From: Ostrinia nubilalis
Lineage: Eukaryota > Arthropoda > Insecta > Lepidoptera > Crambidae
Length of the DNA: 64,000 bases
Assembly (NCBI RefSeq): GCF_963855985.1
Contig: NC_087100.1
Coordinates: forward strand, 3,321,001 to 3,385,000
Reading direction: 5' to 3'
Positions 42,483 to 52,712 of the stretch are shown here, piece by piece. Positions within the stretch are counted from its first letter, which is position 1; each line of letters starts with the position of its first letter. Made by a program: the position numbers and the translations under genes. Under the pieces are notes generated by a model. The model searched no databases, had not been told where the DNA came from, and was given only the letters and a program-made list of their open reading frames with translations.

Positions 42483-42726
42483 TCTATACTAATATCTATA
42501 CTTCTATACTAATATTATAAATGCGAAAGTAACTCTGTCTGTCTGTCTCGCTTTTACGCCTAAACCACTGAACCGATTTTAATGAAATTTGGCATAGATA
42601 TAGTTTTTGTTCCGGGAAAGGACATAGAATAGTTTTTATCTCGGTTTTTGAAACAGGGACGCCGTGATAAAGTTTTTCTGTGACAAACAAAATTCCACGC
42701 GGGCGAAGCCGCGCTCGGAAAGCTAG
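42483..42726 (+). mobile_element. Helitron-like element with repeated 5' end (244 bp)
   Basis: The 5' word TCTATACTAATAT occurs about two and a half times before ATAAATGCGAAAGT; the 3' end is GAAGCCGCGCTCGGAAAGCTAG|T. A CTGT microsatellite is at 42535. The body matches the element at 50549. Confidence 0.75.
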
Positions 42727-44595
42727 TAACAAAATAAAATAATTCGCTCCACTTTCATGAAATGTTTTTGTAATATCACAGTCACAGAGTAGGGGCTCTG
42801 AGATGCTTGTGGGATTGAAATGCCTAACTCGGAATGTGACGTTATACAGAGGGAATTTGCGGCATCAACCTGTTTCCGTACCTGAATTTGGGAAAACAAA
42901 AGGTTAAGTAGTATATTGGAAAGAAGCTAACGGTTGGTAGGTGATATAAAGAGAAGTGAATTACCTTTCGTAGAGAATTTTCATTTAGTCTAGCTAATAA
43001 ATGGAGTAACTAGGTAAATGCTGAAGAAAGTGAATGTTTTCCATTAGGTAAATCTATTAAAAAACTTTCAGCATTCTTTTTATTTAGTCATCCTAGAACT
43101 GTTTAGTTTTCTCAAACTCATTTTGTTCGTTTTTCCACGAAGTGTTTTCCTTTCAAGGTGTTAACGTTTTAAGTTCAATTATTTCTAAAACCATCTTACC
43201 TTAGTAAAGTATTTTGTTTCCAATTGAGATACGCTGAAATACAGCCTCATCAAATTTCAATAACCAAAGAATACATTATTGAAATTAAATGAGAATTTGC
43301 TTAGCAAACCCCAGTTAACAGAAACAGAGTGAGTTTCTATCATCGCATAGCTTGATTGAATTATACAATAAACATTAAATTGAGGCGTCCTTCAGAGTAA
43401 TCGTTTAATTGAATTCTCAAAAGGCTTGTGGAGCGTTCATTTGCGACGACATTAATTCTGTTTTAACGACTTCAAATGTTTTCGTATAGCGATTACAATG
43501 TTTAGTATCCACCGCTGTGGTTGGCGCAAGAGGAGAGATGAAGCGACCTCTAATCCCAAAAGATAAGACTTATTTTCCTTTGATCTCAGCACTGGTAGAT
43601 AAAAAAGGAGTCCTTTGCGTTCTCTAAATAACATGCACGTTTTCATCAGGTGAAATGCAGACCAAGAATTTCCTCATTGCGGTTAAAAACGGTCTCAACA
43701 CGACTCCATGCTGTTTTTTTACAAGCTAAATGTTATATTTTTTCAGCTAGACTGTTTATTTATTTAACCTATAAAACCGTAATTTTATTGTTTAGATAAG
43801 GCGAACTTAGTGATAAAATGTTTTCACTGCTTGTTGACCTACGAGCTAAGTAGGAAATGTGTGTTTTCTCAATTATTATTTATCTACATAAAATACTCTA
43901 ACACAAAAATGTTATATGAACTCCTGAATGCAATATAGAAATGGAATATCCATTATTGTACCATTTGCCAACATAATTTATTTCACAGTTCGAACACCTG
44001 CCCCTTTTACTTAATCAATCATGTGAAACGTCAAAAGGGTGAAAGGATTCTCTTATCACTTAAACCAAATGCACTGTTATTCGAAATAAGAGACACCTTC
44101 TGAAAGTGGTTTTATACTCAATGTAAATTGTTTGTACCCCATAAACAAACATTCATTCATTAGTAAATAATGTATTTTTGCTTAAATTAAACTTATAGCT
44201 GCTTTACGTACCTATTGAAAGAGTCATGAAACTTTGCATATCGTATTAGTTTATGTGATCTATTCATCTCTTTCAAATAAATTTCGATGTTAGTATGAGT
44301 GAAAGAGGCAGATGGTCTCGACATAATATTGCGGAGTAGACACCAAACACAAAAGCAAGGAAATCTTTATTATAAGATTATATTTTAGCGCCATCATCAC
44401 ACGTGTAAAAAGTAATATAATCTCAAGCCATCTGTGTTAATGTGTTCTTGGCTTTATAGCAATCGTACGTATCAGTTGCTATGGAAACGGTTTATGAGTG
44501 TGTAGGACTTTATTTCGTTTTTATTTTACAAAGGAAAGTAGCCATAACGGAAGGCACATAGAAAGCTACAGGTTGCTTTTGACATTGTTATTTTT
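42727..44595. other. Unassigned AT-rich stretch with a SINE tail relic
   Basis: A SINE tail relic (CATCAGGTGAAATGCAGACC, AATTTCCTCATTGCGG) lies at about 43646-43690. Otherwise nothing supported. Confidence 0.35.
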
Positions 44596-44739
44596 ACAAG
44601 CTTTATATTGACTTCACTTGTTAGTATGTGTGGGACAAATCTTGCAACTGAATTTAAGACCACTTCTACTCAACCGATTGAGCTGAAATTTGGTATACTT
44701 ATGTAAGTACGATGACAATGCAATGTTATGGTACCATTG

Positions 44740-47340
44740 AGCTGGTCTGATGATGGAGTCAGGAGGTCGCCATAGGAACTCCTAAACGAAACGGCGGAAT
44801 CGCATCGAGTTTGGGTTCATTGGATTTGTCTTTTCGAGCAGTTTAGTGCTAGATGATGTCCATGGTCCTGATGATGGATTAGGGAGGTGGCCATAGGAAC
44901 TCCTAAACGAAACGGCAGAAACTCATCGAGTTTGGGTTCGTTGGATTTTTCTTTTGAAGCAGTTTAGTTCTAGATGATGTCCAGGGTCCCGGTGATGGAG
45001 TCAGGAGGTGGCCATAGGAACTCCTAAACGAAACGGCGGAATCGCATCGAGTTTGGGTTCATTGGATTTGTCTTTTCGAGCAGTTTAGTGCTAGATGATG
45101 TCCAGTCCAGGGTCCTGATGATGGATTGGGGAGGTGGCCATAGGAACTCCTAAACGAAACGGCAGAAACTCATCGAGTTTGGGTTCGTTGGATTTTTCTT
45201 TTCGAGCAGTTTAGTGCTAGATGATGTCCAGGGTCCTGATGATGGATTAGGGAGGTGGCCATAGGAACTCCTAAACGAAACGGCAGAAACTCATCGAGTT
45301 TGGGTTCGTTGGATTTTTCTTTTATAGCAGTTTAGTTCTAGATGATGTCCAGGGTCCTGGTGATGGAGTCAGGAGGTGGCCATAGGAACTCCTAAACGAA
45401 ACGGCGGAATCGCATCGAGTTTGGGTTCATTGGATTTGTCTTTTCGAGCAGTTTAGTGCTAAATGATGTCCAGGGTCCTGATGATGGATTAGGGAGGTGG
45501 CCATAGGAACTCCTAAACGTAACGGCAGAAACTCATCGAGTTTGGGTTCGTTGGATTTTTCTTTTCGAGCAGTTTAGTGCTAGATGATGTCCAGGGTCCT
45601 GACGATGGAGTCAGGAGGTGGCCATAGGAACTCCTAAACGAAACGGCGGAATCGCATCAAGTTTGGGTTCGTTGGATTTGTCTTTTCGAGCAGTTTAGTG
45701 CTAGATGATCTCCAGGGTCCTTATGATGGATTAAGGAGGTGGCTATAGGAACTCCTAAACGAAACGGCAGAAACTCATCAAGTTTGGATTCGTTGGATTT
45801 GTCTTTTCGAGCAGTTTAGTGCTAGATGATGTCCAGGGTCCTGATGATGGATTTGGGAGGTGGCCATAGGAAATCCTAAACGAAAAGGCAGAAACTCATC
45901 GATTTGTCTTTTCAAGCAGTTTAGTGCTAGATGATTTTTTTTGAAGGGACGCGGGCTCGTAGCTTGAAGAGCTTTTCCAGCTTCACCGGGCAGAGTGGCG
46001 AGTACAGAAGGTACTCTAGCCGTTTGGCGATCGTCGGTGCGCGTGCTAACAAGGCCGAGTGTGGGCTGTTCGCGATCGGGCCGTATCGAGCGCATAAGGC
46101 GCCCGATCAGTGGCGAACCCAACTAGAGGGTTGCCTACCGCGGTGTTGGACCAAAGTCCAGCCTACGGTGGGCTCACTCTAGTGGGCCCGATCGAGGGGG
46201 ACTACGGACGCGGCCTGAGGGCGCCACGGTAGGCTCGGATCTCGGCTCAGGCCGTGTCCGGGGGACGGATTGGGGAGAACCGGCCCGGTACATGTCTGTA
46301 CCGTCCGAAATGAAATGCAGGGCCTCGTACTCGCCGGCGTAACGAGCTACTGTGTTGTGGAGTAGTTGGCGTGCTTAAGGCAGTGATGTCTGTGTTCAGA
46401 AATTCGGTAATAGGATCGTCCGGGTCGTCTAGGACATGCCTAGGTCGTCGGTATTGGGCAGCGACATCTTTCTGGGGTGTGTACGTGGCGGCGCTAACGA
46501 TAAGAGGGTTCTTGTGGTTGATCGCTTTATCATAGTAGCGGCGAGAGGCTTCTTTCATAAAGTGATTAATCGATGGGATCTCGAAATCTCTATGGAGATT
46601 CGTGTTACGCACGAACCACGGGGCATCCGCAGCTCGGCGTAAGAATTTGTTTTGGAGGGTCAGGAATTTCTTAAGGACTGTGCAGGAAGTATGAGCAAAC
46701 ACCGGACTGGCGTAAGTCAACACTGGACGGATGCAGGTTTTGTAAATTGTCAACTTATTTCTAAGTGACAATTTACTTTTTCTTCCAACTAGGTGGTAGA
46801 GTCGGTGGGTGTAGTGGTTCGCACGGCTCAAGACGCGTCTGAGGTGTGGAGCAAACGATAATCTCTGGTCGAGGGTGACACCTAAGTACTTGGCCTCACT
46901 CTTCCAAGGAATAGTTTGTTCAAATAAGGAGAGATGGGTGGGGACATTAGGACGAGTGCGAACCGGAGGACGTTTCGCAGACAAAGCCCTAGAAAAGTAC
47001 AATGCTGCACTTTTTTCGGGATTTACCTCGATACGCCACTTCCTGAACCATTCGCCTAATTGTGTGATTGCGCGTTTTGGAGCGCCAAGATGACGTAATT
47101 CCGATTACGTCCGGACTTGTAGAGTGCGGTGTCATCCGCAAAGAGGGTTAAATCCGTATTCGGATATTTGGGGATGTCATTGACGTACAATGAAAAAAGA
47201 ATGGGTGCTAGATGATGTCCAGGGTCCTGATGATGGAGTCAGGAGGTGGCCATAGGAACTCCTAAACAAAACGGCGGAATCTTATCGAGTTTGGGTTCGT
47301 TGGATTCAACTTCTCGAGCACTTTGGTGCTAAATAATGAC
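44740..47340 (+). repeat. Minisatellite of eleven 121-bp units in an ABABB order
   Basis: The anchor CATAGGAACTCCTAAACG begins at 44771, 44892, 45013, 45139, 45260, 45381, 45502, 45623, 45744 (variant), 45865 and, after the LINE insertion, 47251. Type A has GGAGTCAGG and GGCGGAATC; type B has GGATTAGGG-like and GGCAGAAACTC. The order is A B A B B A B A B B A. Spacing is 121 bp except one 126-bp step caused by a CCAGT duplication. Confidence 0.92.
45936..47204 (-). pseudogene. 5'-truncated jockey-type LINE inserted in the minisatellite
   Basis: A 1269-bp minus-strand insertion with its short A tail at 45936-45942 and a 12-bp duplication GTGCTAGATGAT (45924-45935, 47205-47216). It covers the end of ORF2 and the 3' UTR. 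The ORF2 part starts just before FADD and has a one-base insertion near 47080; the C-terminal 251 codons (46247-47002) remain open. Both 3'-UTR hairpins of the full-length element are deleted. It cannot encode a functional enzyme. Confidence 0.92.
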
Positions 47341-47380
47341 CCAGAGATTGAGATACAACTAAAAAGTGTAAAATAAAATT

Positions 47381-47633
47381 ATAATAAAAAATAACTTTTT
47401 TAAAAACAAGCTTTATCCTGAAATGCAGTTGTACTAAAACGAAATAAATAATTGTATGCTTGGTTCAAATAATTTCGAAAGCTTGTAGCGCAAACAGAAA
47501 AAAAAAGAATAAATTCCATGCGCGATACAAGCTTTCGAAATTATTTGAACCAAGCATACAATTATTTATTTCGTTTTAGTACAACTGCATTTCAGGATAA
47601 AGCTTGTTTTTAAAAAAGTTATTTTTTATTATA
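47381..47633. repeat. Giant near-perfect inverted repeat (~107-bp arms)
   Basis: Left arm about 47381-47487, right arm about 47526-47633, nearly exact inverses separated by ~38 bases. It overlaps the right end of the foldback element. A shorter version exists in the copy at 63180. A transcript across it would make a long dsRNA hairpin. Confidence 0.9.
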
Positions 47634-47983
47634 TTTTTTTTTTATATAGTAGATTATTACAGTTTGTTTCTAGTGATATAAAGCTTGTACCTATTTGAAA
47701 TTCTACATTTCAGGTCGTTGTTAAGGTACTTGTGAACTTAACGTTTGTGTTAAATGGACAAGAATTTGAATTGAACTGCTTTGACAAGATTTTTCTGCTA
47801 ATAACGGGAATAAATTGTATAAGACTTCAACTTAAATTACGTTGTTTCATAGCAAAATTGGCCTCTTAGGTACAATATTATCCTATGTACCTAAGTTGTA
47901 TTTACTTCCGTTGCTCTCGTTCTTAACAAAACGAAATATTTTTATCATGGTTTTTATTACAATATTATGATTTTTGTCCACAG
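47634..47983 (+). other. Non-coding region ending in a splice acceptor
   Basis: AT-rich sequence that ends TTTTTGTCCACAG (47971-47983), a good 3' splice site. I read it as the end of the receptor gene's 5' intron; the upstream exon is not identified. Confidence 0.55.
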
Positions 47984-48034
47984 ATGGACTGGCAACATTA
48001 CCAAGACATCCACGCCCCACTATCGCCGACGTGA
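47984..48034 (+). CDS. Upstream ORF in the receptor leader (16 codons)
   Basis: ATG directly after the putative acceptor, ending TGA at 48032-48034, eight bases before the receptor ATG. If the exon starts at 47984 the first ATG on it is this one, so it could reduce or regulate receptor translation. No peptide function is implied. Confidence 0.4.
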   Translation: MDWQHYQDIHAPLSPT

Positions 48035-48041
48035 AACCACC

Positions 48042-49427
48042 ATGGCCACCGCCAACGCCAGCAGCCACTATGGCATGGCTGCCCTGGCCGGAAAGTATGA
48101 TCCTATCAACATCAGCGGCACCTACTTCGGGAGAGGCGTCGTCATCCTCACCAAAACCCTCACTGGAGAAAGCATGGATGTCATCGACGAACCCAGAACC
48201 AACAAAACAATTGACATAATTGACGTTAATGTAGTCCAAGTCGCATTCTGCATTCTCTACACCATCATCTTCGTTTTGGGAGTCTTTGGCAACGTTCTCG
48301 TCTGCTACGTCGTCTTCAGAAACAGAGCCATGCAAACGGTCACCAACCTCTTCATAACCAATCTAGCCCTATCAGACATCTTACTATGCCTATTCGCAGT
48401 GCCTTTAACACCGATGTACACTTTCCTCGGAAGATGGGTCTTTGGAAGGTTGCTCTGTCATCTTATGCCGTACGCACAAGGCACAAGCGTCTACATATCA
48501 ACGCTAACTCTAACCTCAATAGCTATTGACAGATTCTTCGTCATAATATACCCTTTCCACCCTCGAATGAAGCTGAACACTTGCATATTTATAATCATCT
48601 TCATATGGCTATTCTCATTAGTAGTAACCTGCCCGTACGGTCTCTTCATGGGGTTACTAATCACAAAGAACAAGACGTACTGCGAAGAAAGCTGGCCTTC
48701 AGACAGGTCGAGGAAAATATTCGGAGTTTTCACTACAGTTTTGCAATTCCTAATACCTTTCTTAGTAATTGCCATCTGTTACACTTGCGTTAGTATAAGA
48801 TTGAACGACCGAGCAAGGTCGAAACCTGGTGCTAAGAATACTAGAAGAGAAGAAGCGGACAGAGACAGAAAAAGACGCACAAATAGAATGTTGATATCAA
48901 TGGTGGCTATATTTGGTATTTCGTGGCTTCCCATAAATCTAATTAATATATTTAATGACTTCTACGCTCAGATGACTGAGTGGAATTTCTATTACGTGTC
49001 GTTTTTCCTCGCCCATTCGATGGCAATGGCCTCTACGTGCTATAACCCTTTTCTGTACGCTTGGTTGAACGAGAATTTTAGGAAGGAGTTCAAACAGGTG
49101 TTGCCTTTTTTCGAATCGACGGGCGGGGTGAGGAATAGCTACCACTCGGGTCGGATGCCCACGCACAAGTCTGACAAAATATGCAATGGCAACGAGACCA
49201 TTCAGGAGACTTTACTGGCGTCCTCTTTCAACCGAGGCCCGTCTATAAAGCAGAGGATTCTGGAAGGGAACGGGAAAAAGGATAGCGTTGAAATAGAAAA
49301 TATTTTATTGGAGGATAAAACAATCTCGGCCACTTTTCACACGAAGAGTGAGAACATCAATTTGCAGCTCATCGATGAGGAGTCACAGCTGAGTGAGCCT
49401 ACGGAGAGTAAGGCCCCGCCTTTATAA
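48042..49427 (+). CDS. NPFR: Neuropeptide F receptor (class A GPCR)
   Basis: 461 residues from the ATG at 48042, chosen for its strong context (ACCACCATGG). An in-frame ATG at 47967 is unlikely because it lies before the acceptor. N-glycosylation sites N5, N23 and N54 precede seven hydrophobic segments. Family signatures: GNVLVCYVVF (TM1), NLALSD (TM2), SIAIDRFFVIIYPFHPRMKL (end of TM3, DRF in place of DRY, ~163), YCEESWPS (loop 2 Cys, ~213), REEADRDRKRRTNRML (loop 3), FGISWLPIN (TM6), CYNPFLYAWLNENFRKEFK (TM7, helix 8). These match insect NPF receptors, homologous to NPY receptors, which couple neuropeptide F to feeding and related behaviour. The C-tail carries Ser/Thr and Glu clusters. The whole coding region is one exon. 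Confidence 0.93.
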   Translation: MATANASSHYGMAALAGKYDPINISGTYFGRGVVILTKTLTGESMDVIDEPRTNKTIDIIDVNVVQVAFCILYTIIFVLGVFGNVLVCYVVFRNRAMQTVTNLFITNLALSDILLCLFAVPLTPMYTFLGRWVFGRLLCHLMPYAQGTSVYISTLTLTSIAIDRFFVIIYPFHPRMKLNTCIFIIIFIWLFSLVVTCPYGLFMGLLITKNKTYCEESWPSDRSRKIFGVFTTVLQFLIPFLVIAICYTCVSIRLNDRARSKPGAKNTRREEADRDRKRRTNRMLISMVAIFGISWLPINLINIFNDFYAQMTEWNFYYVSFFLAHSMAMASTCYNPFLYAWLNENFRKEFKQVLPFFESTGGVRNSYHSGRMPTHKSDKICNGNETIQETLLASSFNRGPSIKQRILEGNGKKDSVEIENILLEDKTISATFHTKSENINLQLIDEESQLSEPTESKAPPL

Positions 49428-50548
49428 ATACAATGTAAGTATACAGCTTATTAAGTTTATAAATTCAAAATTCACTCATCCGGAAGGGATTAATTTTAAA
49501 AATGATTAAATTTTACCTTTTAGGATTTACCAATTTTAGACGGCCAATTCTCTGAGCTTTGCAAAGTATAATAAAATATTCATTGTCTACAAATCCTTTG
49601 TAAGCCAAAACCAGACTTTAAAATGATTGAGTGAAAAGAGTTAATATCATTTTGAACAATTAAACAGTAGCGTTTAAATCGGACTCATTGTACGTATCAT
49701 GTACAGACCTTTTGATTCATTTGATTAAAACTGAAAGCGATTTAATCAAAGGAATTTTATCGAAAATTTGTTCGCATTGCAAAATCCTTTTAGATGAATG
49801 GACGTCTCTCGCCACTAAAAGTTTTTCAATTGCTAATTTAATTTATTAACATAGTATGTAATATTGTTGTACTTAATTGAAACGAAAATGTGTGGTCTTA
49901 TGTGCTATAGATATAATAGATTACAAACAGTTTACATACAAACACATACATTTAACAGGTAGGTATTATCTTTATTATCAGAAAAGATGAACAAGCGATT
50001 GAAGCGGGCCTTTACAATTGAAAATGTATTTACTCTTGATTAATCTTAGGGTTGAAGCAGTTGTAATGGAAATTGTCCATACAGATTTGTTGAAATCAAA
50101 CAATTTGATTGAATCGATAATATCGTTCAATAGATTTATAAATAAAAAGATGGCTAGCCACTCAATAACGATACGAGCACTGACCTTCTATTTTTATTCG
50201 CATATCCACTTTTTTTTTATATCAACTTCTTATCAAGTTCACTTTTTACATTTTCTCTTGAATGCTATTATGTAAATTCTGTCATAATTTTCTTTATACT
50301 CTTATAGAAACTCAGTCGCACAAAGAATACTAATCAACTACTTTCGCAATACTTTTTTCAAAATGCTTAGCTTTCGAGAAAATGTTTAGCAATTCCTTTA
50401 TGCGGAAAACTTTATTAAACCAGAATATTCTTATTATATTTCCTTTGTTTCCATCTTTTGGACTATGACAAATAAGACCCGAAGTAAAAATGATTACTTA
50501 TTTTATGATGAAAAGTCATTTTGAATTATATTATTAATTTGAAACTTA

Positions 50549-50733
50549 TCCTACTAATATTATAAATGCGAAAGTAACTCTGTCTGTCTGTCTCGCTTTC
50601 ACGCCTAAACCACTGAACCGATTTTGATGAAATTTGGCATAGAGATAGTTTGAGTCCCGGGAAAGGACATAGGATAAAGTTTTTCTGTGACAGACAAAAT
50701 TCCACGCGGTCAAAGCCGCGGGCTGAAAGCTAG
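50549..50733 (+). mobile_element. Short Helitron-like element (185 bp)
   Basis: A|TCCTACTAATATTATAAATG at the left, GCCGCGGGCTGAAAGCTAG|T at the right (50730-50734). Same body as 42483-42726 but shorter. Confidence 0.78.
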
Positions 50734-51492
50734 TAACCACATAAATCACAATACGTAAAGCCTGATATTATGTAATGTATGTATCATGTAGTTATTTTTA
50801 TGGATATTATTTACTAGTCCAGTCAATAAAGTATTGTAAAATGCGTGGAACACTTTTGCTATGTTCACCTCTTAACTATAGTCTAAATAAAGTCCTGAAG
50901 TCAGAAATTATGTTCCACGGATTTCCCTCTACACCGTCGTTAAAGCATTCATTAACTAGACCATTACTGAAAAATAGTTCGTTTTCTTGTCTTACGTTTA
51001 GGTATAAAAATAAATATTTACTTACCTCTAATCTGATTTTCTCATCCTGCCCACCATAGTAGAAGTAGATATACGTAATACATAGACATTCTGAACTTAT
51101 AACCCAGGTTTAAATTCTCTAGAACTAACTAGCACTAGGTAACTGTGGTTTAACCTCGATTTACTGCGGTCAGACATCCAATGATACTTTGATTGTCTAT
51201 TAGTCTGAGAGACATGTCTCTCAGCTGAGTAGTGATAAACTAATTTTAAACTACCATAGAGCTTCAAGTTTGTATCTTATTTCTCCATAAGAGAGGTACA
51301 TTGTTAATACTCGTAGATAGAAAAGAAGAGTTTGGTAGTAAAAGTATACCTACCTGCTGAATAGAAAAGTAACGTTAACGGGTGCAAATGAATTCTGAAA
51401 AAAAAATACAGTGTTTAATGTGATTAGTCAGCCTTTATATGTTAATTAATTAGTTTGAATTTGCCGAAATATGAATTAAACCTATTATCATC

Positions 51493-51702
51493 CAGGTACA
51501 GTCGAGTTTATAAATATATTGGCAGTGTCAATTTTTCAAAATATTGTTAGCATTTTAACGAACATCATAATATATTTCAATACAATCAAATGTAATCATA
51601 TTTACTGTTCATTAACATGTTGCAGTAGCGCAGTATTGACTGCGCTACAATATTTTGAAACATCGGGCACTGCCAATATATTTATGAACTCGACTGTACC
51701 TG
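51493..51702. mobile_element. 210-bp MITE with ~35-bp inverted ends
   Basis: CAGGTACAGTCGAGTTTATA at the left and the inverse at the right, extending through ATATATTGGCAGTG with one mismatch. An internal 10-bp hairpin GTAGCGCAGT/ACTGCGCTAC is centred near 51640. Confidence 0.8.
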
Positions 51703-52497
51703 CTACAAGCTTACGTATTTATAAAGTTGGAAATTTTAAGTACACGTCAAACCATAACGACGTTCGTGGCTCGAGTGATTCGCCTGGCGGTGACAGTTTT
51801 GTGCAAAGAACGCCTTCGGCATCTCACTAGGTATTTTGCAGATTTACACGCTGCGAGTTATGCTCTTCTACTCGTACTACACAACGATTTCATACGATTT
51901 AATTCAATTGTTCATTTTCTTTTTTCATTCATAATTGCAGCAATAATGCAGCTAATGATATAAACAACAAAAATAAACAACAATAAAGTCAGAGAGCAAT
52001 TAGCAATAAATGGTAGATTTATGCATTTTTTTAAAACAGCCATGATTTTCTTCTTCTCTCACTACATCTATGAAATCTTTAAAATATCGGTTGGATCGAT
52101 ACAAACGCTTGTCAAATATAAGATCTTAAAATTCCTTCTAAGCCACGATACAGTCATTTTGACGGTCGTTAAAAGTCGTCGTATGTAATTTGCCTTTGTA
52201 AAGGTATTCATCGTCGCAGTTTGCCATTAGAAACTTTGAATGTCGTGTGCAGATTTTCAGTTGCTCTAATGACAATAATATTAAAATTAATATTTTAACC
52301 AAGCAGAGATTGGGAAATATTCGATACAGTCATGAATGTAATAAGTCAAAATAATTTCATACAACGCCAAAAATACTACTGATAAAGACAATGTGGTACA
52401 GGATTATATCTAATGAAATACAGTCGATTTTTTCAGTGTACCTAATATAAAATCATGTAGGTCCACAAATATTTGTGGACTGTGTCCCTGTTACCCT

Positions 52498-52690
52498 CTC
52501 TCTCTCTCTCTCTCTATGTTTACCCTCTTAGGGGTGGAATTTCGTAAAATCCTTTCTTAGCGAATGCCTAAGTCATACCATTTACCTGCATGCCAAATTT
52601 CATCCCGATCCGTCCAGTGGTTTGGGCTGTGCGTTGATAGATCACTATGTCAGTCAGTCAGTCAGTCACCTTTGAGTTATATAATATATT
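52498..52690. repeat. TC microsatellite and decayed retroposon tail with GTCA repeats
   Basis: A (TC)n run at 52498-52514, then CATGCCAAATTTCATCCCGATCC and a GTCA array (52650-52668) as in common lepidopteran retroposon tails. Class not assigned. Confidence 0.5.
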
Positions 52691-52712
52691 TAGATTGTTT
52701 TCTTTGTTACAG

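Larger units (their letters stand above)
44596..47607 (+). mobile_element. Foldback element with expanded 121-bp tandem array
   Basis: The ends ACAAGCTTTAT (44596-44606) and ATAAAGCTTGT (47597-47607) are exact inverses. Inside are a ~140-bp unique left part, eleven 121-bp units, a jockey insertion (45936-47204), a ~110-bp unique right part and a terminal palindrome. The second copy at 63180-63592 (minus strand) has the same left part, right part and terminal foldback but only about one unit, so the array belongs to the element and has expanded here. No coding capacity was seen; the class is unknown. Confidence 0.7.
49435..52712 (+). other. Probable 3'-UTR intron of NPFR
   Basis: Donor GTAAGTAT begins 7 bases after the stop (49435). 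The best downstream acceptor is TTTTCTTTGTTACAG ending at 52712. The intron would be 3278 bp and contains a Helitron (50549), a MITE (51493) and a TC microsatellite. Because the stop lies within 50 bases of the junction, decay of the transcript is not expected. Not verified by transcript data. Confidence 0.55.

Noticed and set aside
45778..46182. Small frames across the minisatellite and LINE 3' UTR
   Set aside because: They span repeat units and an insertion junction and match no protein.
47967..48041. Receptor start at the ATG at 47967
   Set aside because: It lies before a good splice acceptor and in a weaker context than the ATG at 48042; residues before 48042 do not look like a conserved N-terminus.
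47883..48335. 150-codon minus-strand frame over the receptor start
   Set aside because: It is the antisense shadow of the NPFR coding exon and has no independent support.
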